A stretch of 64,000 bases of DNA from Phymatolithon calcareum (Eukaryota; Rhodophyta; Florideophyceae; Hapalidiales). This document shows positions 44,035 to 54,650 of the stretch, piece by piece (the first letter of the stretch is position 1; the number at the start of each line of letters is the position of its first letter). A model generated the notes under the pieces. It saw nothing but the letters and a program-made list of their open reading frames with translations. It did not search any database and had not been told where the DNA came from. Location of the stretch: positions 434,001 to 498,000 of the forward strand of contig OZ345358.1 in NCBI GenBank assembly GCA_977006965.1, given 5' to 3'. The position numbers were made by a program, and so were the translations under genes.

Positions 44035-44088
44035 CATAGTTTTACTCAAATTCACGCCATTAATGGCGTGAATTTGAGTAAAGCTATG
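44035..44088. repeat. 54-bp palindrome in block D (copy 2)
   Basis: Same as 25711-25764 but with the single arm mismatch at another position (CATAGTTTTAC against CATAGCTTTAC). Confidence 0.9.
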
Positions 44089-45114
44089 CAAATTTCTTAC
44101 GTCATCGTTCAACGTCTTCTTGGAAAACGTGGTTGAACATTGATTTGCTGTTAACTTCGCAAGTTTGCTCTTTACCTTCTGCTAACACGACCGTGTACGA
44201 CCGGTCGTACAATATACGAAAACTATCAGGTTGCGAAATTGAGAACTTGATTGAGTGTTTTCGACGTCCTGCAGACAGGAAGCCTTCCTGACTCCAGGAC
44301 GTCGGAATCACTCCCTCATTGTAGATGTATGAGTTTCGAGATTAACGATCTCAAAATGACCTCGATTGTTCATCTGATGAGCTCACCAAAGAGCTCGATA
44401 GTGTTGCATCTTCCCGGTGTTTTGCGTGCGCAGTTTGAAACAGGAGCAGGTGATGGTGATGCACATCTATCGAAAATATGGAATCGACATAGGGTTTCAT
44501 TTAATGTTGCGGATTCGCCGCCCTTCAAAGATCCTCTCTATCGCTAAACCGCAATCTAGTATTTTAGAAACAGTGCGAAATAAACATAGATGATCGTTGA
44601 ACGACATTGCGCTTGACGCGCCTGCCAGTATTCTGAGCTCTGCTCGACCGTTCGGCGCGCGCGACAGTCAGCACAAATTGCAGACACGTAACACGAGCCC
44701 GTCGGCACGGGAACAGTTACTATTCCGCCGGTGCGGCATATTACAATAGGTAAGAAAAGGTGAATTCATATATGTTCTTAAAAATTTCAAACGAAAGAAG
44801 CACGGGACTGCTTATGCAGAAAGGTACTAGACTTGGTCGTGGGTGATACACTGCAGGCGACAAAATCGCCAATAAAAGCCAGCTTCGCGCCAAGAAATCC
44901 TTTTTGACCTTCTGCAACATTTCACGAGGGACCGTTTAAATAATAAGAGAAAATACACCTTGCGAATTTAGAAGAAGTGATTTTTCGTTTCGAAAGTTTT
45001 CTCTGAAAACGAAACCATGCTCGAATTATTTTCAATTGGTCTACTAATTTGTTTGCCAAGAATCTAAAAAAATGTCTTCTAGACTCTAACTTCGGCATGA
45101 CATCGAATCGGCTA

Positions 45115-45855
45115 TTTCATCAAGCCCAAATGGAAAAGCCCTGAACTGGCCATGGTCAGGAACGAGATGCTGAAGATTGATGCAAAGCTGAGCACAAAAG
45201 ACTGTTGTTTGCGATATGGGAAGCCTGTGGCCGACTTCGAACGACCCCGTTGGAGTGGAAAAGGACTAAGGTAGTCCCAATCTATAGGGACGGAGACATT
45301 ATCAAACAAGAAAGCTATCGACCAATTTTCCTATAACCGAAAAATCATTGAAATGACACTGGACAAGCTGATACGACGAAATTACATGTTTCCTGTATCC
45401 CACTGGAGATCCCATAAAATTAAATGTAAAGAGCTCGCTCTTCTTCATGCAGAAGCTCTCCGCTAGCGAGATCACAGCTATGTCCCATATGACTCGGTCC
45501 CGAGAGATTAGCTCTCCAAAAGGTTTAGAAAGGTTCTGGACCCAAGAATTGCCGAGATGATTATGCCGTTCCTAGCGCCATCATACATACAGACGAACGA
45601 TGGTGAGAGGTTCAAGATCGACAAGGGCGGTGTGGCTCAAGGCTCTCCCTGAAGCCCATGCCTCTACAATATTTTTATAGACACAATTTCCATCGAGCTT
45701 GACTCGATTCCTAAAGAAGAGCCAACAGAGCCTTGCAAGCTTTTCGGATATGACGTGAAGCTAACAGCGACCTCAGCGAAGGAACTCCAGGAAATTCTTG
45801 ACTTAGCGCCGAAATTGTCGCAAATCGATATAAGAAATGAGATGGGAATCGAGAA
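45115..45855 (+). mobile_element. Decayed LINE-A reverse-transcriptase fragment, copy 2
   Basis: Same breaks as at 26746-27500, including the stop after the GVAQGSP box and the altered catalytic box GYDVKLTATSAKEL. Confidence 0.7.
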
Positions 45856-46089
45856 GACTTGAGAGAGGAAACATGATGAATGATGGTAATCGTCGAAGTG
45901 AAATGCAGAAACAAAAGGAAGCCATTGACTCCGCAACACGAACGCTTTCCTATAGTTACGCAAAGCTGTATCCAAGCGATTCGCAAGGCGGGCATACGGT
46001 TTCTTATGTGTATTTCGTTATTTCACCGAATTTACCACTTGCGCGCAAAATCCATACAGCGTTAACATAATTCGCCCTTTCACTGACAC

Positions 46090-46530
46090 AAGCATCTTCT
46101 CGTAATGAAGTCAGAGCACGAATGTTAGATTCGTTGTCCGGTATGGAAATTCTGGTATCTTTAGAAAACGGTGGTTGAGAAGATACTCAATCTGCATCCG
46201 TTTTTCAAAAAATGCACAAAGAAAAAGCATAAAAAGACATCTTTGACTGCTCGTTGAGGGCATTAATGCTGATTCAGTCTGATGAGAGAAGTTGAGGTGG
46301 AAGAACTATAGCTTCCGACAGCTTAATACGAGCGAAACCCAATTCAGCAGCCTTCTAATCAAGCAAATAACAAAAGCTCCAGAATTATGCAATCCGGAAT
46401 GAGAAGGTGCTCGCTTTTGGAATCAAACTGAATCAATGGCACCACTCTGCTACGAGTGGTGCTGAAATGGGAACCCGAAATCGGTACATCCGGCCACAAT
46501 GTGCACAAGAGCTACTGATAGACAGAACTT
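46090..46530. repeat. Macro-repeat block X, copy 2
   Basis: Follows block D directly, as at 27733, and aligns with 21430-22060. Confidence 0.65.
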
Positions 46531-46579
46531 AACAATCGAGAACGGAAAATAAACTAGACCAAATTACTGATAAAACCAG

Positions 46580-47700
46580 ATTAACTACGTCGTTGAAGCG
46601 TTTCCAGATCGCAGCATCCACTCAGCGTCGCGGTGACCTTTTCACACGTATGGCTCGGAGTCGAGCCTAATGAATATGAGGACGGGATGACAATGAGATG
46701 TCAGATATGAATATATCTGAGTCGGGGAAGGAGTGATGTCCTGAACTATTGATATCTCTAACCGAACACACAGAGTCGAAGCAGATTTCTTCAGGCATCA
46801 AAGCAACCAGTCTGTAAGATTATTGTGGCGGGAAGTGTTGACATCCGCATGTGAGCAGGTGGAGGAGTGTTGCCCGTGGACTTCTAGCTTTGAGTTCGCA
46901 AGAGAGACTCGAATTATAGGACTTTGCAACGTTTCGGGTAACCCCGGAAAATGATGTGAAAGAACCAACGGCAGTCGAGAACCGGCATTGTCGATCTGTC
47001 AGATTGTCTCCGTAGTGCAACTCGCACTCATTGTACCTAAATGATAGTTACACATCTCGCCAGTATGTCAGGATGCGGGCGCCGAATGTGCCCTGCGTTC
47101 TACGTCCTTGGTGCCGGATAGCGTTCATCGCATATTCGCGTCCTTGTTCATCGAGGTTACGGTGTGACCGGAATCGAGGCAAGCGACTCGTGTGGTTCGC
47201 TAAATGACGACACATGATACTGTTCGACGGTTGCTTTGCCACTGGTTTTCGCTTTTAAATGCTTAACTTCTACGCCGAACGCTTCCTATATTAATCGATT
47301 TCTGTCTAAATGTGTAAGGACCAGCAGATCCCGCCTTGTGTGAGAGAATGTGATTTAGTTATCCTCGATGCAACCGTCGCGTCGCAAGGAGGGCCCTAAA
47401 GATGGCTTCAAGTTTGTCGCCCCGAGAAGGTTTCTGTTTAAGAGCCCTCCCCGAAAGTTTTCTCAATACACGAAGAATATTTTGCACTGCCAAGGTTTGC
47501 TGCCTTCTTGGGAATGTTGAAGAAAAACGTAGCAGGTGATGGATACTAGCGTTAGAGAAGATGGAGATGAGTGAAGCAATTTTGATCTGGGAACAGAATT
47601 GTTTTCCGGGACCCAAGCTGCTCTGTTGTGGGCGTATGCAGGCGTTGAGCGCTTGTAAAATAAAACATACAATTTCCCCCCTTATTATTTACTAATACAA
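46580..47700 (+). repeat. Macro-repeat block R, copy 3
   Basis: Ends in GCGCTTGTAAAATAAAAC and then TTACTAATACAA, the 5' target duplication of the LINE-D inserted next. Confidence 0.75.
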
Positions 47701-47829
47701 CTGAGAGTCATTTTCAACAGAGTTCCTTTGTGGAGAAAATCCATTCTGGCGAAACACTTTGGCACTGGTGCTGTGGTAGAGCTTATCGTGTTGCAACGTA
47801 TACTACGGTCTATGAAGATGGACCAAGAA

Positions 47830-49287
47830 GAAGAAGAAGTGTAAGTTTTTTATTTAAAAGTTACCAACGCATCTGCAGACGCTTGGGGCACCTTTGCGAA
47901 GGCCATTGGGCCACAAACAGGGTCTATCGTTCTTATATGTTAGCGTGGTCGATTTCGACACGATCTGTCGGAAATACCAAAACCTACCTCTGGCTTAGAG
48001 CCTCGAGGGGGAAAAATATTCCACTGTCTTGAGTCGCGGGTTTCAGGTTTCGAGAGCAGCCTTGGCCGCCTGATACATAGCAAGGATTTCGTGGAGTGCC
48101 CTCCTTGTAAAAGCACTTTCTTCATATGATAGCTTGTCTTTTGATAGGGATCTTGGATAGCATCCTTTCCAGTTTGTCCAGTTAGGTCTATGAGCTCGGA
48201 GGTGCTCTTAGGCGAGAACATTCCAAATGCCCATTTAATGGCCAGGGTCCTGTACCTCCTTGACTTGAAGCACAATTGTGGTGGCGCTTTTCCCTCCGCC
48301 CTTTTACGGGAGAGGGTTTTTGCAGCTAGGGCTACGACGTTAACCCGGGTTACAATATTTGAATATATGATCGAAGATACAACGTAGCTGCTGAAGCATA
48401 TCTCCCTTGCAGTCTCATGAGTGTTACTGAGGGCGTTTAATAAATTCCAAATTCAAAAAAACAAGTGTGGTGGCAGTGTGGTCTTGATACTCGGGATGGG
48501 GCGTTTTTTGCCTTTTTACACTTTCGTGGCAGCTTCCAGGATATTTTGTCTTTGGTATTGCTTCATGTTTGTGCGAGGCGTAGTTTCATACGCCGCTCTG
48601 AATACGTGAGGGTTTATTTTGGCGTGGGTTACGTCCAGATTTGCGTTTTCAATCTCCTTCGGGTGTTGCACCTATGTCGGTTTTTACTCATGATTTTCCG
48701 CGTGCCTCATTAGTCTTCGCACAAACAATCTTGCAAGTATGTCCCTTCTGTCCTTCGGCTTCACAATACGGCACATCGCTCTGCTTCTTTCCGCACTCCT
48801 TCTGCCCGGTTTCCCAAATATTTGGCCGAAGAACACCGACTCCACCTTCTTGATCTCAAGCTCTACTTTGGGTGTCCATGGTGTCAGATGTACTGCATAC
48901 TCCCACCTCGACTGCACAAGAGACTTGTACAACCTGATTGATCTCGATGGGTGCACTCCGTTCGTGAAGACCCCAAGGCGCCTCAGCGTTCCAAGAACTT
49001 TTTTGGAGTTCTTGATTCTTTCGATAAGTTTGGAATCTGATATCCCTTCCTCGGTTATCGTAACATCAAGGTATTTCACTTCCCGTTGTTTCGTCAGCTT
49101 CCTTTCCGACAGTTGGAATAGCAGTCGTGCCGTGGCCCTTGTCCATAGGATGGCACTTTTTGTCGTATTCCACTTCATTTCATTCTTTTCTGCCCATTTC
49201 GACGCCAGGTCCAGAATTTTCTGAAGCCCCTTTGCAGAAGTGGCTGTCAGCTTGACATCATCTGCAAAGAGCTTGCACGGCTCTTTC
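47830..49287 (-). mobile_element. LINE-A copy inside LINE-D, with 14-bp duplication
   Basis: Flanked by AGATGGACCAAGAA at 47816-47829 and 49288-49301. It starts inside the reverse transcriptase at PCKLFADDVKLTATS (a 5' truncation). The 204-codon frame at 48684-49298 carries the palm/thumb (DVTITEEGISDSK, RLYKSLVQSRWEY) and RRSAERSRAMCRIVK. Then come the ILEAATKV and LPPHL text and the module RTLAIKWAFGMF (47940-48275), and finally the (TTC)n tail. It is interrupted by the LINE-C tail at 48286-48460. Confidence 0.9.
48286..48460 (+). mobile_element. LINE-C 3' tail inside LINE-A, with 14-bp duplication
   Basis: 175 bp starting GCTTTTCCCTCC and ending GGGCGTTTAATAAATTC plus an A-run, as at 12836-13015. 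Flanked by ACAATTGTGGTGGC (48272-48285) and ACAAGTGTGGTGGC (48461-48474), one mismatch. It splits the LINE-A text between LPPHL and RRYRTLAIKW. Confidence 0.9.
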
Positions 49288-49314
49288 AGATGGACCAAGA
49301 AACGGAATATGAAT

Positions 49315-49506
49315 TTTTCTTCCTTTCAAGTTTATTTAAAAGCCCCACAGTATTCCGAAGATATGGGCAAGGCTTCCTCTGATGCTACCTACCTTTGTGC
49401 AGCTCACGAAACGTCCATCAGAATGGCGGACGGGAAAACTCAGGACTCAAAGTAGTCCTATCTCAGTCCTCTACGGGATTGTTGGTGCTTGGACTCGACC
49501 ACTTAA
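49315..49506 (-). mobile_element. LINE-E 3' end inside LINE-D, with 12-bp duplication
   Basis: 192 bp flanked by CGGAATATGAAT at 49303-49314 and 49507-49518. On the minus strand it ends GTGGGGCTTTTAAATAAAC, as at 53460-53605 and 59210-59405. Confidence 0.9.
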
Positions 49507-49891
49507 CGGAATATGAATGCAAAAGACTTACTCGGGCCCTCACAGGGAGAGAATTTCGAGTTAATGAGATATTAGATGGAGAGTAGAGAGATGAGTATCG
49601 AAAACAGCGGGAAGCTGCCCTGTTACTCAATTTGAAGCTTTGGGAGCTTTTAAAATAAATCAACATATATCCCCCTTTACTAATACAAACTGTTACCAAA
49701 GCATGCACTTTCGAGAACCCTTCGCGTACTGTCTCAAAATTAATCCCTGGGTGTGCGTACCTTGTGATGCATTGAAATTGAACATTGCCCTTCCTCAGAG
49801 AGGACTGATTGAGTCCTGCCGTGCATCACGTCAGACCTTTTACTGCGTCCAGAGACACATGGGCATACATTAGAAACGAGCCTCATTCACT

Positions 49892-50959
49892 TCAGGTCAA
49901 CGAGATCATCGACGAAAACTTATCTTGCAGGTATCCAATAACAAAGTCATCCTTACTGATAAACCCATTCCTATTGCCACCCAGATTCCAGAAAGCAATC
50001 AGAGCATGATGATGGGCAATGTCCACACAGAGCGATCGGAGGGCATCCTGGAACTCCCTGACGCCTATTCGTCCGTCTTGGTTCCGATCTACCTGGTCAA
50101 ATGCATTCGCCGCGTCATCATAATCACCGAGCATGCCATTCAAGGAGGGAAAAGAACCTTCATTTCCAATGTACGTCTCCTGATTTACAATGCCGTTGGT
50201 ATTGCCCGGAAGGCTGTCTTGTAGCACATCCGCAGCAAGAGCGCTCTCATTGAGCTGGAAGGTGGACTGATCTAGAGCATCCGTGTTCGGAACAGACAGA
50301 AATTGATCATGAACAGCCGGTGTATCCTCATAAGGCACATTAACCTCAGGGCAGCTCGTCTGCACAGGAATTCGCAGGTTAGCGGGTACTATGACTGGGA
50401 TATACACGATTCGATGGCTCGATTGGCAAAAGCAGGGATTATGCGCTTGAGCATGGTGCACCAACGGTGGATTGTTTAGTGGTGTACATTGCCTTTGTTG
50501 CTCCATAGAAGGGAACTGACTTCCGTTTGCTGCTAGGTGCTGGTTCGTGGTGGAGGCGGGGTACATTGCGGGCATTCCATGGGATAAGCAGAAGTTCAAA
50601 ATAGGATGATCGTGAACGTGATTCACGTTCAAGGCGGGTTGTGCAATGTATTGAGCTTCCTCGATCTCGAACTCAGGACCATTGGGCTGGGCATCTGTGT
50701 AGGCCGGCGATACAAAATATTCTTCGGTATTGCCAGAATGAGTCGCGCACTGCGTTCTTGAGAATGGCATTGTATGGCCCCGGGGTCCTATCCTTGGTAA
50801 ACTTTGAGATGGAGAAGACTCTGGCATATGCGCGAGGCCATGTGAATCGCGAGTATGGGCTTGGGGCGATTGCGCAGAGCTCGTAAGCCCGAAACGATCA
50901 TCGTTACAAGATTGTGAGGATGGTTCCTCCGCCGAATCGGATGTTCCCAATAGCGCCAT
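49892..50959 (-). CDS. EF-hand protein of the macro-repeat, copy 4
   Basis: 355 residues with the shared start MALLGTSDSAE and the same C-terminal EF-hand pair (canonical loop 291-302, degenerate second loop). The frame is open upstream to 51253, but the extra 98 codons do not occur in the other copies and would cross the TATA box, so 50959 is the likely start. TATAAA lies 62-67 bp upstream. The 3' side abuts the LINE-D tail and its duplication. As in the other copies, the variable part is the Ser/Pro-rich first third. Confidence 0.77.
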   Translation of the reverse strand: MALLGTSDSAEEPSSQSCNDDRFGLTSSAQSPQAHTRDSHGLAHMPESSPSQSLPRIGPRGHTMPFSRTQCATHSGNTEEYFVSPAYTDAQPNGPEFEIEEAQYIAQPALNVNHVHDHPILNFCLSHGMPAMYPASTTNQHLAANGSQFPSMEQQRQCTPLNNPPLVHHAQAHNPCFCQSSHRIVYIPVIVPANLRIPVQTSCPEVNVPYEDTPAVHDQFLSVPNTDALDQSTFQLNESALAADVLQDSLPGNTNGIVNQETYIGNEGSFPSLNGMLGDYDDAANAFDQVDRNQDGRIGVREFQDALRSLCVDIAHHHALIAFWNLGGNRNGFISKDDFVIGYLQDKFSSMISLT

Positions 50960-51020
50960 GGCGGAGCTGCGTTTCACGGTTGTGTCATTACGAGTTGAGT
51001 GCCAGAGAAGCCAAGGAGGG

Positions 51021-51026
51021 TTTATA
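51021..51026 (-). promoter_or_regulatory. TATA box of EF-hand copy 4
   Basis: Minus-strand TATAAA 62-67 bp upstream of the start at 50959. Confidence 0.6.
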
Positions 51027-51259
51027 ATGCTCGTATCCGTATGCAGCGAAAGGACAATAAGGCAACAAACGATAGACGACGTGCATACGATTTTTCTCAT
51101 ACAAGCAAATGCACCGTTTAAACGTACATTTTGATTGTATGATAGCAAACTGGGCTTTTTTGAATTTTTGGTCCTTGTTAAAAATCCTGCTGGAGTGTCG
51201 AGCGTCATAAAAATATCAACTATGATTACGAAGTTACATGCGAAACATCGCACACAACT

Positions 51260-51835
51260 GGTTTACTCATAGCTCGCCTTCTTTTTCATAAAATGTCTTT
51301 AGTTCTATAGAGCAATAAAGGAGGCTTCTGAAGGCGACGAGCATCTGTATAGAAGGCAGACAGCCCTCTTCGATTATCAACAAGAAAAAAATAGGAAAAC
51401 CGGCGATATTCTGCAAGCTGTGAAGTTTTCTCTACTTGATATGCGATTTATCGCATACAAGGTCTGCACGTGGGATAGTGCTTTGGAGCGGGAGGACTAA
51501 TAGGTGTTGTTGCCCGGTTTACAGTAGAGGTCACGAGGGCACGGATGTGCACCGAGGCGAAGCTGAGGTCTCATATCCGAGCCGACTGCACATATGCGGA
51601 CCGATCCTACTGGGCGACAACCGGCCTGTCGGCCGGGTGATGATAACTAAATGCAGCGCTTTTATTGGGTAGAATGTCCGAGCTGAAGTCCAGGACAAGC
51701 TGGTTCCTTATGCACCGACTTGCCTACACCATAAAAAATCGATAAAAATCTGTATTTTTGGTTTTGGTACCCTATCATACTTGGTGGCAACTTCTAGCCG
51801 CATATCACTCTAAACGCAAGTCTGGAAATTGCAAA
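51260..51835. other. Region without recognisable gene
   Basis: Short frames only. The word GGATAGTGCTTTGGAGCGGGAGG (51473-51495) recurs at about 38565-38585, so part of this belongs to the EF-hand flank repeat. Confidence 0.4.
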
Positions 51836-51837
51836 GC

Positions 51838-51899
51838 TGGCCCAATACGTCTGCTGATGCGTTGGTAACTTCTAAATAAAAATTTCCATTTCTTCTTCA
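51838..51899 (+). mobile_element. LINE-A 3' tail
   Basis: Reads ACGTCTGCTGATGCGTTGG, AACTTCTAAATAAAAATTTCC and a TTC run. It lies exactly at the left edge of segmental duplication G copy 2. Confidence 0.65.
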
Positions 51900-53215
51900 T
51901 TGTTACTCTATTTTCGGTCCGACGTTTTCTTTTTAAATTTTTCTTAGACTTGTTTTTCTCTTCATCTTTCTTTCGCTTGCCTCGACTCCACATAGCCGGA
52001 GAGACCCAACTCGATAGAAGAAATATGGGGGCGACAGCCCTTCGCAATCCACCAAGCAAACTTTATCCCTGCTTTGGTCACGTGGCAAATAGAATCGCAG
52101 TCTCATGTTTCCAAATTGAATCTGATATCATACCTCGAGCATTGTTTTTCTTTCTTTACTGCCGAAATCTTTGTCTTCATTGGAATTTTCTGCATTCCAA
52201 CAATGTACTTCACTCGCTCGCTCGCCATCATGATATGCTCCCAACTGTCCCTTCATTTAAGTCCTTCCCGATCAAGAGGCTATTCCCTTTCGGCTCAGTT
52301 ATCGACAGAGAAGTTGTAAGGTTTTTATTTGGAAACCCTCAGCGCCAGTATTCGCCCACAGCAGGGAGCTTCCTGCGTACTACGGTCGTATTCTCTGAGA
52401 GGATCACATCACAGTATCATTTCTTTCTTCAATAAAATCTCTAACTGTAATAGTCTGTCCATCGCATGCATGGCGCCGTGGTCTATATATGCAAGATTTT
52501 ATAAATTTTAACATGCTTTTCACCCTCAGCACGGTTTGCGCGCCACTGTGACACCTTTCGAATTTTGATGTTCTGTACATATCACAGTGTGATCTGTCAT
52601 GTCGTCGTCGCCTCATGAAACACTCTACGTCGCTTTCTGCCCGCCAAGTAGCCCTCATCCGTTACCGCGCCCTCTGTTTGTGTAATCGTTGTAATTCTCC
52701 CCGGCTTCGATCATTATGTTTTCGGCCAGGCTATTTTTCTAACCCAATCATCTCGAATCTCGCCATACACCTTACCAGCTGCAACTGCAGTGCATTGTTT
52801 CCACCATGTTGGGAGTTGCTATTGTCGATGTTCCGATTGCCCCTCCTAATATGTTTGGACTGGAGAAACTTCGGTCTCTTATGCAGTAGACACTACAGAA
52901 ACTGAGGTTCAATAGAATCTATAGATTCTTCCAGAACTACAGAAGTCATCTAATATGCGCGGAGACACGTCAGCACTTACACTTTACTGGCAAATCAGAT
53001 ACGTTTTTTTACACTCATGATTTATTGTGTTGGATTGGATAAGACTCTAGATGATTCCGCAGAACTGGCAAGCCGGAGACTATCATCGTTACAAGATTGT
53101 GAGCTTGGTTCCTGCGTCGAATCAGATGGTCCAAATATAGCCATGGTGAAGATGCGCTTGGCGATTGTGCCATTTCGAGTTGAGTGCCAAGAAAGCCAAA
53201 GAACCTTTTTTAATA
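51900..53215. repeat. Segmental duplication G, copy 2
   Basis: Counterpart of 39025-40345, ending in the EF-hand 5' remnant. Confidence 0.75.
53022..53144 (-). pseudogene. EF-hand gene 5' remnant in G copy 2
   Basis: About 40 codons from MAIFGPSDSTQEPSSQSC, homologous to the start of copies 1-4, then a stop. The C-terminal EF-hand is absent. Confidence 0.82.
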
Positions 53216-53459
53216 TGTTTGTATTCGGACCCACGGACAAGAAAACAGAGCAACAATTGATACAGCAGTGATTCGCAGCGGAGAACTATGGTGTGGATGA
53301 GCCGCGATAGAAACGGGGAACTTGCTTTCATTTACTGTACAGTAGAGAAGAAATCTTTTCTTCATTGTTTTCAGGGCTTGGCCAATTGCAGTGCATGAAA
53401 TGAACGAGTAGACTGAATATGAATGCAAAAGTCTCACGCAATACATTCGAACTTTTCGC

Positions 53460-53605
53460 ATGGGATATCTGAGATCCTAAGTTTTTCCGCCCGCCCCTCT
53501 GGCGTTGCGTTTTCGTAAGCTACAGAAAGGTAGGTAGCAACTGAGGAAGCCTTGCCCATGTCTTCGGAAGTCTGTGGGGCTTTTAAATAAACTTTGCTGA
53601 AAAAA
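53460..53605 (+). mobile_element. LINE-E 3' tail with 15-bp duplication
   Basis: 146 bp ending GGGGCTTTTAAATAAAC and an A-run. Flanked by ATTCGAACTTTTCGC (53445-53459) and ATTCGAACTTCTCGC (53606-53620), inserted in block D copy 3. Confidence 0.88.
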
Positions 53606-53995
53606 ATTCGAACTTCTCGCGTGATTTTCTCCTAGGTTCTTTTATTTCGATCGAATTAAGGAGATAAAACTATATAGAATTCCTACGTCATCGTTAAAAG
53701 TCTTCTTGAAAAACGTGGCTGAAAATTGATTTGCTTTTGACTTTGCAAGTTTGTTCCTTACTTTCTGCTCACACGAGACGAAAACTATCAGGTTGCGAAA
53801 TTGAGAACTTGATTGAGTGTTTCCGACGTCGGGAAGCCTTCCTGACTTTAGGACGTCTGAAGCACTCCCTCATTGTAAATGAAAGATTTACGAGAATAAC
53901 GAGCTCAAAATGACCTCGATTGCTCATCTGATGAACTCGCCAGAGAGCTCGATAGTGTTACACCTTCCGGGTGTTCTGGGCGCGCAGTTTGAAAA
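53606..53995. repeat. Macro-repeat block D, copy 3 (partial)
   Basis: Aligns with about 43850-44450 (GAAAACTATCAGGTTGCG; GCTCGATAGTGTT). It ends where a minus-strand LINE-D tail begins. Confidence 0.7.
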
Positions 53996-53996
53996 G

Positions 53997-54365
53997 GGGA
54001 TATGTGCTGATTTGTTTTAAAAGCTCCCAAAGCCTCTCTTCAAGAATAACAGGGCCGCTTCGCACGATTTTCTAAGCTAACGTAATTCATATTCAATTTC
54101 AGGACTAAAGTTGGATGAACATAGAATGCGTTGGAGCGCGACCAGCGCAATCACGGCTGTGACACCAAATTATGCTCCTAGTACTGATTTTCTCCAAAGA
54201 GGTGCTCTGTTGAATATTAGCCGTAGGCATCGCAAACGTGTAGACCTCTCTCTTACACGCAGAACCACCGGTAGATTGTTCGAATCAGTTGGTATCTCGA
54301 GCGATCTTCCCTCTTCATCCTTTGCCCTATACCACGCACCAAGACAGCAAGACAGCACTGCCACC
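53997..54365 (-). mobile_element. LINE-D fragment
   Basis: Minus-strand text RERSTRLRCLRLIFNRAPLW, related to RDRTARLRCLRVIFNRVSLW at 58013-58330. Tail with GGGAGCTTTTAAAACAAATC at 54010-54030. 5'-truncated. Confidence 0.65.
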
Positions 54366-54650
54366 GCATTTGTGGTTCAAGGCGAGGAGATACAGGACAC
54401 TGGCCATAAAATGGACTTTTGGAACAATCCCGACCATGACCACCTCAGAGCTCATAGAACTTACAGGTCAAACTGGAAAAAATGCTATCGAAGATTGTCG
54501 CACCCACTGCATTTCTTTTCCCGTTGCTGCCCCATTCCCGGACTCGACAGCAAGGTAGAGTAAGCGTTTTTGATTCTCTCGACCGTACGCCACGAACTTT
54601 GATCACGATCGACGTAGTTGCCTTGTTTAGATGATCCGCTGGGTCACACG
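54366..54650 (+). mobile_element. LINE-A fragment and hAT target site
   Basis: Plus-strand C-terminal module RRYRTLAIKWTFGTIP and LIELTGQTGKNAIED, then about 90 bp resembling 18270-18350. The hAT element is inserted at the end of that piece. Confidence 0.6.

Larger units (their letters stand above)
43562..46100. repeat. Macro-repeat block D, copy 2
   Basis: Counterpart of 24894-27735 without the MITE. Contains the 54-bp palindrome at 44035-44088 and the decayed LINE-A reverse-transcriptase fragment at 45115-45855. A short local expansion near 44200 and 44290 adds CGACCG and GACGTC words relative to copy 1. Confidence 0.8.
47701..49676 (+). mobile_element. LINE-D insertion (host of two later insertions)
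   Basis: Flanked by TTACTAATACAA at 47689-47700 and 49677-49688. The empty site is seen at about 37170 and 42277, where TTACTAATACAA is single and runs on into ACTGTTACC. Own sequence: 47701-47829 (FNRVPLWRKS-type text), 49302-49314 and 49519-49676 (RALTGREFRVNEILDGE and the tail GGGAGCTTTTAAAATAAATC). The rest is LINE-A and LINE-E inserted later. Confidence 0.9.
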
